A DNA stretch of 50,991 bases, taken from assembly GCA_013287135.1 (NCBI GenBank), contig JABDEK010000022.1, positions 1 to 50,991 on the forward strand, in the 5' to 3' direction. The notes under the pieces are model-generated. The model had not been told where the DNA came from. It saw only the letters and a list, made by a program, of their open reading frames with translations, and did no database searches. A program made the position numbers and the translations under genes. The DNA is from Acidobacteriota bacterium (lineage in GTDB: Bacteria > Acidobacteriota > Terriglobia > Acidiferrales > UBA7541). The stretch's first letter is position 1; each line of letters starts with the position of its first letter. Shown here one piece after another: positions 24,909 through 33,062 of this stretch.

Positions 24909-25334
24909 ATGCGCTTCATGATGATCATGTTTCCGAAAGACTACGAAACCGCAAAACCCGGCTGGGTACCCGACTTCAAAAGCATGGAGAAAATGGGCAA
25001 GTACAACGAGGAGCTAGGGAAAGCCGGCGTGCTGCTCGCGCTCGACGGGCTGACCCCGCCTGCGACGATGAGCGCGCGCGTCACCTTCAAAAACGGAAAA
25101 TCGAGAGTTACCGACGGTCCGTTTACCGAAACGAAAGAAGTGGTCGGCGGCTACTGGATCATCCAGGTGAAGTCGCGCGAAGAGGCGCTCGAATGGGCCT
25201 CGCGCATCCCCGGACAGGATAACGAAATGGTCGAAGTCCGCCGGATGTTTGACGTGACCGACTTCGATCCCGAGACTCAAAAGGAGATCCAAAAGAAGTT
25301 TGGCGACGACGTCGCTGAGCTGGGTCAGCAGTAA
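24909..25334 (+). CDS. YCII/DGPF domain protein 1
   Basis: 141 residues, preceded by CAAGGAGAAC. It starts MRFMMIMFPKDYETAKPGW and carries the family signature VTDGPFTETKEVVGGYWIIQ at about residues 73-92, then EEALEWASRIPG. The YCII fold is a small dimeric alpha/beta barrel; DGPF members typically occur beside an ECF sigma factor. First of three consecutive paralogues on this strand; a C-terminal extension (FDPETQKEIQKKFGDDV) is absent from the others. Confidence 0.85.
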   Translation: MRFMMIMFPKDYETAKPGWVPDFKSMEKMGKYNEELGKAGVLLALDGLTPPATMSARVTFKNGKSRVTDGPFTETKEVVGGYWIIQVKSREEALEWASRIPGQDNEMVEVRRMFDVTDFDPETQKEIQKKFGDDVAELGQQ

Positions 25335-25437
25335 AAAAACTCTCCGCGCTTTGTCGAATTCCGGTCCGGCCGTTCGTCTATCTAGTGAAGGCAGGCTAGC
25401 GGCCCGCCAGACGGCCGTTACAGGAAAAGGAGAAATC

Positions 25438-25776
25438 ATGCCGCAATATTTGGTTGCTATTCACCATCCCGACGGTTACGACGGGTCCCTCGAGGGCGAA
25501 GCGATGGAGCGCGATATCGACGTGCTCAACGAAGAGATGGCGGCTGCCGGTGCCAGGATTTTCGCTGGTGGCCTCTCGGCGGCCAGGAGCGCTAAGTCGC
25601 TGCGGGCGCAGTCCGGTGGGAAGGTGCTCGTCACCGACGGGCCGTACCTGGAGACCAAGGAGCACGTGGGCGGTTTTTGGATACTGGAAGCCGCTAACCT
25701 GGACGAGGCGCTGGCGTGGGGGCGAAAGGCTGTCGTCGCCTGTCGGGCACCGGTCGAGGTACGCGCGTTTCTCTGA
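25438..25776 (+). CDS. YCII/DGPF domain protein 2
   Basis: 112 residues from the ATG at 25438 with AAAAGGAGAAAT upstream, so earlier in-frame codons are rejected. It begins MPQYLVAIHHPDGYDG. The signature VTDGPYLETKEHVGGFWILE spans about residues 65-84, followed by DEALAWGRKA and a closing VEVRAFL strand. It lies 103 bases after copy 1 and 11 bases before copy 3. Confidence 0.85.
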   Translation: MPQYLVAIHHPDGYDGSLEGEAMERDIDVLNEEMAAAGARIFAGGLSAARSAKSLRAQSGGKVLVTDGPYLETKEHVGGFWILEAANLDEALAWGRKAVVACRAPVEVRAFL

Positions 25777-25787
25777 GTCAGGACCCA

Positions 25788-26192
25788 ATGAAATACGTCA
25801 GTTTGGGCTATCTCGAGCCCGGCAAGTTCGAAAACATGTCTGAGAGCGAGCGCAACACCGTGCTGGACGAGTGTTTTAGCTACAACGACGAACTGCGGAA
25901 GAACCGACATTTGGTCGCTGAGGAACCTCTTCAGCCCGCCAACACGGCGGTGACCGTGAGTTGGAAGAACGGAAAGGTTGCAGTGACAGACGGTCCGTAC
26001 GCGGAGACGAAAGAGCAATTGGGTGGAATTCAGGTGCTTGAAGCGCGAGATCTGAATCACGCAATTCAGCTCATTTCCCAATCCCCGGGAGTGAAGTTGC
26101 AGTGTGGAACAATCGAGATACGTCCAGCGGCGGAAATTAAAGAAATGATGAGGGAGAGCGAGCGGCGACAGCGAAAGGATACCTCGCGATGA
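25788..26192 (+). CDS. YCII/DGPF domain protein 3
   Basis: 134 residues from the ATG at 25788. It starts MKYVSLGYLEPGKFENMSES, which is the sub-type with an 'E-R-N-x-x-x-D-E-C-F-x-Y' helix. The signature is VTDGPYAETKEQLGGIQVLE and the C-terminal IEIRPAAEI closes the domain. It is the last of the three; the sigma factor usually found next to these genes is not present here. Confidence 0.85.
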   Translation: MKYVSLGYLEPGKFENMSESERNTVLDECFSYNDELRKNRHLVAEEPLQPANTAVTVSWKNGKVAVTDGPYAETKEQLGGIQVLEARDLNHAIQLISQSPGVKLQCGTIEIRPAAEIKEMMRESERRQRKDTSR

Positions 26193-26329
26193 GGGCGGCC
26201 ACGAGGAAAAGAATGATTCGTATCACGGCCGAGCTTGGCCTGGCGGGTGGATTGTCGGCCGTGGGATTCCGCAGCCGAGCCGGTGTCCGAAATTGGACAT
26301 TGGCTGGCGAAAACGACCATCATCTATGA
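26189..26329 (+). CDS. Doubtful 46-codon frame overlapping the third YCII gene
   Basis: An ATG overlapping the YCII stop (ATGA) opens MRAATRKRMIRITAELGLAG, continuing to a TGA at 26327-26329. It has a basic start and a hydrophobic middle but no recognisable family. It could be a remnant of whatever followed the YCII genes originally. Confidence 0.2.
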   Translation: MRAATRKRMIRITAELGLAGGLSAVGFRSRAGVRNWTLAGENDHHL

Positions 26330-26408
26330 CGCAGCCCGTCATAAGTGATTCACAATGTGGGTATTTCTATGGCACAAATGGTGCTGAAAAACTCTGAGGG
26401 GGATAAAC

Positions 26409-28889
26409 ATGTCATTTTTCCGCGATCTAAGAAATGCGTACCACTCGCTGATGCGCAGCAAAGGGCTGTCGACCATTGTGATCCTCACGCTTGCGCTGGG
26501 CATCGGGGCCAACGCGGCCATCTTCACGCTGGTGCGCGGAGTGCTGCTCAAGCCGCTGGTTAACCGCGACGAGAATCGGCTCGTCTACATCCGCCAGAGC
26601 GCCCCAACCGGCGGACAGGACAACACCACGTTTTCCGTGCCCGAAATCAGGGATATCGAGGGGAGCGTCCGCTCCTTGAGCGAGTTCGGAGATTTCTCGC
26701 AGATGGACTTTACGATGGTCGGACTGGGCGAACCTCGCGTCGTTCACGGCGGCGTCGTCAGTGGCAACTACTTTGACGTAATGGGTCTGCGTCCTGTTCT
26801 CGGCCGTCTCGTCGGACCTCAAGACGGCGGCGCCGACGCCCCCGGCGTCATCGTGTTGACCCATCGTTTCTGGTCCACCGTTTACAAAAAAGATCCGAAT
26901 GTGATCGGCAAGACCGTTCGGCTCAGCAGCCTTGGCGATCGTTCCGCTACAGTCATCGGCGTCCTTGAACCCTCGGTGCCCTATCCCGCGGAGACAGAGA
27001 TCATCGGCAACCTGGTCATCAGCCCGCATCACCTTTCCGCCACGATGGTCACCGGCCGCATCCATCGCATGACCGAGCTGTTCGGGAAGCTTGCGCCCGG
27101 CGCCACTCTCGACCAGGCTCGCAACGAGTTGCGAACCGTATACGCCTCGATGGAGAAAGACCATCCCGATGCGTATCCCGATAACGGCGGCTACCGCATC
27201 GACGCGAAGATGCTTCGCGATGAGATCACTTCCGGCGCGCGCACCGTTCTGCTCGTCCTTCTTGCTGCCTCCGGGCTCGTCTTCATCATCGCCTGCTCGA
27301 ACGTTGCCAACCTGATTCTCGCGCGGACGGTTCGCCGCGAAGGCGAGTTGGCCGTCCGTGCGGCGCTAGGCGCGAGCACTTGGACACTGCGGCGCATGTT
27401 GTTAGCCGAAAGCCTGCTGCTCTGTGGCGCGGGCGCAGCAATCGGCGTACTTATCGCGCAGCCATTGGTCACCATCCTGGCCCGATACGCCTCGCGCTTC
27501 TCCGTTCGCGCGTTGGATTTGACGGTTGATTTCAGCCTGCTCTGGGTGGGAGTGGCGCTGGCAATAGTCGCGGCGGTGATTTTGGCATTTGTGCCGCGGC
27601 TGCCGTCGGCGAACTCGTCGAATGGCATGAACCTCGCCAGCGGCAGCGTCCGCATCACCAGCAGCACCGGCCGCCGCCAGCGGGCCTTTGCAGTCACGCA
27701 AATCGCAGCGTCTTTCGTGCTGTTGGCGGGCGCATGTATGTTGATCACTACGCTGCTCGCGTTGCAAAGGACCCAGAGCGGCATGGATACGCGTCGCGTC
27801 CTGGCCATCGACGTTCCGGCGCCGTCCAACGGAGAAACGCCTCAGCAAGTCGTCGATTTTTACAAGGAATCGGTACGTCAAATCGATGCGCTACCCGGCG
27901 TCACCGAGACGGCTGTCGGGATGATCGCTCCCTGGCGTGATGCTGGCGGCGGCTTCGGTATAGGTTTGCAATTCTCTGGTGATGGTCATGTCCATGGCAA
28001 AGATGATCCTCGCGCGCTGTGGCGTACCATCTCTCCCGGCTTTTTCAGCGCGCTGGGCGTTCCCATTATTGCCGGGCGCGATTTCAACGCACTCGATGAC
28101 CAGACTCACGAGCCGGTCGTGATCGTCAGCGCCACTCTCGCACAGCAGATGTTTCCTGGTCAGGATCCGATCAACCGGCATGTCTATTGGACCGATCCGG
28201 TGCTCGAGTTCCTTCCCGGCACGGCGAGCGAAAAGGCGCGAGTTACTTCCCCGCACCGCATTATTGGTGTCGCCGCCGATATGGACGACGAACACATCGT
28301 CCCGGTGCCCACCTCCACCGTTTACGGCTCGTTTGCCGACGGCGGAATGTTCGGCGGCCACCTGTTCATCCACACAACCGGAAATCCATATGCGCTGGTA
28401 ACGCCGGTGACGAAAATCATACGGCAGATGTCCGCCGATGAACCCGTGGAGAACGCCGCCACGCTGGAAGACATCCGCGCAAAAGTTCTCGCGCCAGACC
28501 GTCTGAACTCCCTGGTCTTTGGCGTGTTCGCAGGGGTCGCGCTGCTGATTGCCGTCGTTGGCGTCGCGGGCGTACTGGCGTTTTCTGTTAGCGCACGGAC
28601 ACGCGAATTCGGCATCCGCTTGGCGCTTGGGTCACAGCCGGGAAATCTGCTCAGAGGTGTTGTCACCCAAGGCGTCGTGATGGCTGGCGTTGGCGTTCTG
28701 GCGGGCGCGGCATTCGGGTTCGTTGTTGCGCGCGTGGCAGGCAGTTATTTTGGCGACTTGAAAATGCCGGGGGTTTTGCCCGTGATCGTTTCTGCGGCGG
28801 TGCTGTTAGGCGCGGCGGTAGTCGCTTCGATGCTGCCGGCGGCACGCGCCGCTCGCGTCGACGTCATGCAAGCGCTGCGCTCGGAATGA
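26409..28889 (+). CDS. ADOP-type ABC transporter permease (MacB/FtsX fold)
   Basis: 826 residues with GAGGGGGATAAAC before the ATG. The N-terminal helix SKGLSTIVILTLALGIGANA leads to a MacB_PCD periplasmic domain (about 55-240). A first FtsX domain with three helices follows (VLLVLLAASGLVFIIACSNV, RAALGASTWTLRRMLLAESL...). A second periplasmic domain (about 430-690) leads to a second FtsX domain (LVFGVFAGVALLIAVVGVAG, GIRLALGSQPGNLL). This duplicated architecture without an ATPase neighbour is the 'acidobacterial duplicated orphan permease' family (TIGR03434). Partner ATPase and substrate are unknown. It lies inside the island but its base composition matches the host. Confidence 0.9.
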   Translation: MSFFRDLRNAYHSLMRSKGLSTIVILTLALGIGANAAIFTLVRGVLLKPLVNRDENRLVYIRQSAPTGGQDNTTFSVPEIRDIEGSVRSLSEFGDFSQMDFTMVGLGEPRVVHGGVVSGNYFDVMGLRPVLGRLVGPQDGGADAPGVIVLTHRFWSTVYKKDPNVIGKTVRLSSLGDRSATVIGVLEPSVPYPAETEIIGNLVISPHHLSATMVTGRIHRMTELFGKLAPGATLDQARNELRTVYASMEKDHPDAYPDNGGYRIDAKMLRDEITSGARTVLLVLLAASGLVFIIACSNVANLILARTVRREGELAVRAALGASTWTLRRMLLAESLLLCGAGAAIGVLIAQPLVTILARYASRFSVRALDLTVDFSLLWVGVALAIVAAVILAFVPRLPSANSSNGMNLASGSVRITSSTGRRQRAFAVTQIAASFVLLAGACMLITTLLALQRTQSGMDTRRVLAIDVPAPSNGETPQQVVDFYKESVRQIDALPGVTETAVGMIAPWRDAGGGFGIGLQFSGDGHVHGKDDPRALWRTISPGFFSALGVPIIAGRDFNALDDQTHEPVVIVSATLAQQMFPGQDPINRHVYWTDPVLEFLPGTASEKARVTSPHRIIGVAADMDDEHIVPVPTSTVYGSFADGGMFGGHLFIHTTGNPYALVTPVTKIIRQMSADEPVENAATLEDIRAKVLAPDRLNSLVFGVFAGVALLIAVVGVAGVLAFSVSARTREFGIRLALGSQPGNLLRGVVTQGVVMAGVGVLAGAAFGFVVARVAGSYFGDLKMPGVLPVIVSAAVLLGAAVVASMLPAARAARVDVMQALRSE

Positions 28890-29108
28890 TTTTCCCGGCG
28901 CGCCCAAGATTCCTGTAAGTCGACACGTGCAAGATAAACAGGCGTATGCGACGGCCCCGTCGGGGTGGTACACGCGGTCGTTGCGCTTACCGGGCAAGCG
29001 TGCCCCCGAGCCGCGCAACCGGCCAAAGTAATTGTTATGTTGCAATGACGCGCGGTTTCAAGTTATTGGTTTTATGTTCGAAGACATGCTGCTCAATCCG
29101 AGCCGAAA

Positions 29109-29660
29109 ATGAGAAATCTAATCTTCGCAATCAACATTACCCTAGATGGCTGCTGCGACCACACCAAAACAATCGCCGATGAAGAACTACTTGAATATTA
29201 TACACACCTCATTCGAGATGTTGACCTACTCGTCTTTGGCCGTAAAACCTATCAATTGATGGTTCCTTATTGGCCCGATATCGCAAAAAACCATTCTGAG
29301 ACAAAAGCAGAGAACGAATTTGCCGACACATTTGACTCCATCAACAAAATTGTTTTTTCACAATCATTAGATAGCGCTGAAGGGAAAAATACGAGAATTG
29401 TTCGCGCGAAGCTGCAAGACGAAATACTAAAGTTGAAACAGGAGCAGGGCAAAAATATTCTAATCGGCGGTGTAAGTATTCCGTCACAACTTATAGAGCT
29501 TGGTCTAGTTGATGAATATCATTTCGTCGTTCAGCCGATAGTTGCAGGAGAAGGGAGACGGTTGTTAGAAGGTATTAGCCTGGAGAAATTACAATTAAAA
29601 CTTGTTGAGTCCAAGATTTTCAAATCAGGATGTGTTGCGCTTCGTTACTTGAAACAGTGA
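29109..29660 (+). CDS. Dihydrofolate reductase-like (RibD C-terminal) protein
   Basis: 183 residues. MRNLIFAINITLDGCCDHTK has the family's substrate-side strand. LVFGRKTYQLMVPYWPDI (about 43) and KNILIGGVSIPSQLIELGLV (about 117) match the NADPH-binding parts, and DEYHFVVQPIVAGEGRRLLE is the conserved closing strand. These enzymes reduce pterin or flavin-precursor substrates with NADPH; the substrate here is unknown. The gene is visibly AT-rich, with Ile ATT/ATA and Lys AAA codons, unlike its GC-rich neighbours. That points to recent acquisition, perhaps from Bacteroidetes. Confidence 0.8.
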   Translation: MRNLIFAINITLDGCCDHTKTIADEELLEYYTHLIRDVDLLVFGRKTYQLMVPYWPDIAKNHSETKAENEFADTFDSINKIVFSQSLDSAEGKNTRIVRAKLQDEILKLKQEQGKNILIGGVSIPSQLIELGLVDEYHFVVQPIVAGEGRRLLEGISLEKLQLKLVESKIFKSGCVALRYLKQ

Positions 29661-29949
29661 CAGAAACCGATTAGCCGAAACTTGCGCGTCAATAATCCTT
29701 ATCTCCTTTATGCACCTTACTTTTCGATAGTGCCCGTTTTCTGCCGTCCTTACTGAAGGCGTATGTGAGGATAGGGTCTGAGATGCTGAATCTGCGTTTC
29801 GGTTTAAGTGCAAACGTAAGACACTGACGATCTGATTAGGACGGGCCGACAAACACCACTCCCTACTGCTTAGGAGATTTCATTTTCCAATGTTTTCCAA
29901 TTACAGCTTGAAATCGAAGCTAAGTGCCGCCGGCCCAACGCGTATAGTA

Positions 29950-30020
29950 AACTTCCCAAGCTATCGGTGAGGTTTCGATTCCCTTCTCCCGCTCCAGATT
30001 TTCCGCGAGTTAAGCAACCG
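29950..30020 (+). repeat. Right direct repeat (attR-like), tRNA-Gly 3' fragment
   Basis: Copy of the 3' part of tRNA-Gly(CCC), lacking the D arm and 5' acceptor strand, plus the 24 bases that follow it. Same orientation as 21687-21757. It probably marks the far end of the island. The final bases overlap the stop codon of the histidine kinase gene. Confidence 0.8.
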
Positions 30021-31407
30021 ATTTGTTTCGTTGGTTTTTCCGTGTCCAGAACTCAAAATGCGGTTTTGCCGGGAGGCGAATTTCTATTTCCAGGCCACCG
30101 GCGCAGCCATTACGTGCGCAAATGCTGCCGCCGTAAATGATCGCGATTCTTTGCGCGATCGATAGTCCTAGACCAGTTCCGCCGGTCTCATGCTCGCGAG
30201 CTTCTGTCACTCGGTAGAAAGGTTCAAAAATGCTACTGAGCGTCTCCTCCGGCACGCCATCGCCGTGGTCAGCGACAAGGATTCGCGCCGAATCCGGGCC
30301 GCTTCCAGCAATATCCAGTGAGATGGCGACTTCTGTCTGCGGTTTCGTATAGTGAACTGCGTTCCGCACTACATTTTCGATGCAGCTCCGCAAGAGCGCT
30401 GGATCTCCTTTTAACCAACAATCGTCGGCATGCGAGATCATCACGGATTTTCCATCTTCTTTCACTTCGAACCGTGCATCCTCGGCTACAGCTTCCACGA
30501 TCGAGCGAAGGTTCACCGGCATCTCGCTTTTACGGTCGTCACCCATCTGCAGACGCGTCAACGTCAGAATCTGCCCGATCAACGTATCCAGGCGATCCAA
30601 ATCCGCTTGCATCCGCTCTACAGCATCGGTCTCACCACGACGAACAAGCTCGAGGGATACACCTAAACGAGTGAGCGGCGACCGTAATTCGTGGGAGATG
30701 TCTCCGAGCAGCTCCTGTTGTTTCCGCAGAAGGGCTTGAATCCGATCAGCCATCTTGTCGAAGTCCCGCGCGAGGTCGCCCAATTCATCTTTGCGCGAAC
30801 CTATGGCCGGAGACGCCCGCACCGAAAGATCTCCATCCGCGATCCTGCCCGCCACGCTTTGCAAAGTACGGATCGGTGTCGCGAGATGGCGCGCGAGGAG
30901 TAGGCAAAGCATTGCGCCGACCAGAGCGGGCAATAGCCATTTCAGAATGGTCGTTTCGAGAGCTCCGCCCAGCACAAAACCGTACGGAACGAGCACCTTA
31001 GCGACCAGAATGTATCTTCCTTCGGGGCGGTCGTCCACCGAAGCGCCGGTCCAAAGCAGGCCGATGTGAAATTGGGTCTGTCCAGTGGCCCGCGCTTCTG
31101 CGAGAACTTTCTCCGCGCCAGGGGGCACGCCGCGGCCCAGGATGTCGTGACCCTGGGGATCAAGCAAAGTCGATTGTAGGAACGAAGCGTCCTGAATCCT
31201 TTGTAAATATTCCGCAAGTCTGTCCTTTCCGCCGTACTCGTAGATGATCACGGCACTGCGCGCATACTGGTCTAGCACCCCAATCATCCAGCTCGGCCCC
31301 AGCGATTGCACGTGCGAGACGACTGTGATCAGAAATACTGCCGCGCTGGTGACACCCGTGGCCAATAAGAACCACAGAAAAATTTTCGAGTAGATCCCGC
31401 GAATCAT
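30010..31407 (-). CDS. Sensor histidine kinase, CpxA/EnvZ-like
   Basis: 465 residues. TM1 (IFLWFLLATGVTSAAVFLIT) and TM2 (LLPALVGAMLCLLLARHLA, about 158) flank a periplasmic sensor region. A HAMP domain follows (ATPIRTLQSVAGRIADGDLS), then the dimerisation box GDISHELRSPLTRLG with His239. The ATPase domain has ENVVRNAVHYTKP (N box), VADHGDGVPEE (G1), IFEPFYRV (F) and GGTGLGLSIAQRI (G2). All catalytic motifs are intact. Its ATG overlaps the regulator stop by four bases (ATGA), so the pair is translationally coupled. Its last five codons and stop lie in the attR-like repeat. Confidence 0.93.
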   Translation of the reverse strand: MIRGIYSKIFLWFLLATGVTSAAVFLITVVSHVQSLGPSWMIGVLDQYARSAVIIYEYGGKDRLAEYLQRIQDASFLQSTLLDPQGHDILGRGVPPGAEKVLAEARATGQTQFHIGLLWTGASVDDRPEGRYILVAKVLVPYGFVLGGALETTILKWLLPALVGAMLCLLLARHLATPIRTLQSVAGRIADGDLSVRASPAIGSRKDELGDLARDFDKMADRIQALLRKQQELLGDISHELRSPLTRLGVSLELVRRGETDAVERMQADLDRLDTLIGQILTLTRLQMGDDRKSEMPVNLRSIVEAVAEDARFEVKEDGKSVMISHADDCWLKGDPALLRSCIENVVRNAVHYTKPQTEVAISLDIAGSGPDSARILVADHGDGVPEETLSSIFEPFYRVTEAREHETGGTGLGLSIAQRIAIIYGGSICARNGCAGGLEIEIRLPAKPHFEFWTRKNQRNKSVA

Positions 31408-32144
31408 TGACGCTCCTGAATGATTTCGCCGGTGTAGACGTAACCCGTGCCACGCACGTTCTGAATACGTTCGACTTTGCCTACATGCGAACCTAGTTTC
31501 TTGCGCAGATTGCTGATGTGATTATCGATGCTGCGATCGAAGAATCCGACCGCACGTCCCAGAGCCGCCTCCGCGATCTCATCTCGAGAAAGAACTTTGC
31601 CTGCTGAATGAACCAGCAATAGAAGAATGTCGAACTCTGCCCCCGTCAAGGCAACTGCTGCGCCATCGCGAACGGCCCTCCGCTGACTGCAGTCTATTTG
31701 CAGGTCGCCGATCGCGATCACTTCCTTCGGCGCCACACCGTTCTTCCGCCTGAGAACGGCGCGCATTCGCGCCACAAGTTCCCGAGGATTGAACGGCTTG
31801 GGCAAATAATCGTCTGCGCCGCGCTCAAGTCCTGCAATGCGGTCCGCTTCATCGCCGCGCGCTGTGAGCATAATTACGGGCACTTGCGAAGTAAGGCGAA
31901 TGCGTCGCAACACTTTGCGGCCGTCTCCGCCCGGCAGCATCACGTCCAGAATGACGAGCTCGTACTGGCCTTTAAGGGCCTGTCGGACGCCTGAATCTCC
32001 GTCGTGGACGGCTTTGACCTCGAAACCATCCATGCTCAGCAGCCGCTTGAGTGAAGAGCACAGCTCCACGTCATCGTCGACGAGCAATACGGGGGTCAAT
32101 TTCACGCTCGCGAGGTTCCCCGGTGATTTTTGCTGCGAGCTCAT
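31404..32144 (-). CDS. OmpR/CpxR family response regulator
   Basis: 246 residues from the ATG at 32142-32144; a start 16 codons further upstream is possible and neither has a strong ribosome site. The receiver domain has LLVDDDVELC, the phospho-acceptor Asp67 in LVILDVMLPGGDG, IMLTARGDEADR and the lysine in DDYLPKPFNPREL. The winged-helix domain shows LTGAEFDILLLLVHSAGKVL, FDRSIDNHISNLRKKLG and VRGTGYVYTGE. It is the cognate regulator of the coupled kinase. Divergence from an outer-membrane barrel gene suggests that gene as a target. Confidence 0.93.
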   Translation of the reverse strand: MSSQQKSPGNLASVKLTPVLLVDDDVELCSSLKRLLSMDGFEVKAVHDGDSGVRQALKGQYELVILDVMLPGGDGRKVLRRIRLTSQVPVIMLTARGDEADRIAGLERGADDYLPKPFNPRELVARMRAVLRRKNGVAPKEVIAIGDLQIDCSQRRAVRDGAAVALTGAEFDILLLLVHSAGKVLSRDEIAEAALGRAVGFFDRSIDNHISNLRKKLGSHVGKVERIQNVRGTGYVYTGEIIQERQ

Positions 32145-32239
32145 GTTAGACGCATGATCACGCCGCGTCTCCTGGCACCGAGAAGGATCCACCCCGGACG
32201 CGGACTTCGACTTTTTAACACAATACAGGACACAACGTT

Positions 32240-32308
32240 GTAAGGAAGTGTCTAGATCTCGACGACCTTACATCGCGAAAATCCAGCGTGTCCGCGACAC
32301 TTCCTTAC
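32240..32308. promoter_or_regulatory. 13-bp inverted repeat in the divergent RR/OMP gap
   Basis: GTAAGGAAGTGTC (32240-32252) and GACACTTCCTTAC (32296-32308) are perfect inverted copies 43 bases apart. They sit between the response regulator (minus) and the barrel gene (plus). Paired sites of this kind fit an OmpR-type regulator acting on itself and the divergent gene; a long-loop hairpin is the alternative. Confidence 0.5.
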
Positions 32309-32420
32309 ACTTGAGCATTCTTTTTCTTACTACCATTCGAATCGAGGTGAGACCTGAATGCCTCGAATCTAGGCGACTCCGAACCTAAAGGGAAATGAAA
32401 CTAAAAAGGGGAAACCGCAA

Positions 32421-32927
32421 ATGAAAAAACTGATGATGGCAGTCCTCGTTTTTTCAGTCCTGACCACCGTGGCGCACGCGCAAGCCACTCCGGTCGCCGA
32501 CGTCGCCGGGGGATTTTCGGTTATCCAAGTCGCCAAAAGCTTCAACGTTACCGCATACGGCGGCAGTGGCTCGGTCGCCCTGAATGTTAACAATTGGCTT
32601 GGAGCGGTCGGTGACTTTGGAATCTATTATGCTTCTCCCTTCGCGCCGGGGCCGGCCGCTGGGACGTACACCTTTGGCCCGCGCTTTTCCTATCGTCATT
32701 GGGGAAGATTTACTCCATTTGCCCAGGCGCTCCTGGGCGGGGTGCGCTACGCGAACAACGGGCTCGCGTTCGGCGCAGGCGGGGGCGCTGACATTGGACT
32801 CGATAACGGCGGACGATTTGCGCTGCGGCCGCAAGTGGAATACTTCGGCTTCCGCGCGAACGGCAACACGACGGACACGGTTCGTTTCTCCGTCGGCGTC
32901 GTGTTTCGCATCGGAAAAAAGTCTTAA
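32421..32927 (+). CDS. Outer-membrane beta-barrel protein
   Basis: 168 residues with AAAAAGGGGAAACCGCAA before the ATG. The signal peptide MKKLMMAVLVFSVLTTVAHA is cleaved before QATPV. The mature protein shows alternating-residue strands: ADVAGGFSVIQVAKSFNVTA, WLGAVGDFGIYYASP, TFGPRFSYRHWGRFTPFAQA, LRPQVEYFGFRA, and it ends with the strand FSVGVVFRIGKKS. This fits small eight-stranded OmpA/Opa-like barrels. It is probably regulated by the divergent two-component system. Confidence 0.8.
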   Translation: MKKLMMAVLVFSVLTTVAHAQATPVADVAGGFSVIQVAKSFNVTAYGGSGSVALNVNNWLGAVGDFGIYYASPFAPGPAAGTYTFGPRFSYRHWGRFTPFAQALLGGVRYANNGLAFGAGGGADIGLDNGGRFALRPQVEYFGFRANGNTTDTVRFSVGVVFRIGKKS

Positions 32928-33062
32928 GGGCTCGGGGTCTCACCGTAGGGCCGCACCTGTCAGCGGATACGTCTGAATGGTCGTAAAGAGTGCGATCCGG
33001 GACGTGCCGCAAAAACGACAAAACGCGCAACCGTCTATGCATCCGTGTGTTAAACCCTATCT

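Noticed and set aside
27191..28373. Long minus-strand frames opposite the ADOP permease
   Set aside because: Antisense of a clear 826-codon gene; Arg/Thr-rich with no domains.
29878..29920. Short similarity to the 3' end of the second integrase (TTGGAAAA...TGGAAAATGA)
   Set aside because: Only about 30 bases in an A/T-rich context with a gap; too weak to call a third integrase remnant, though its place near attR is suggestive.
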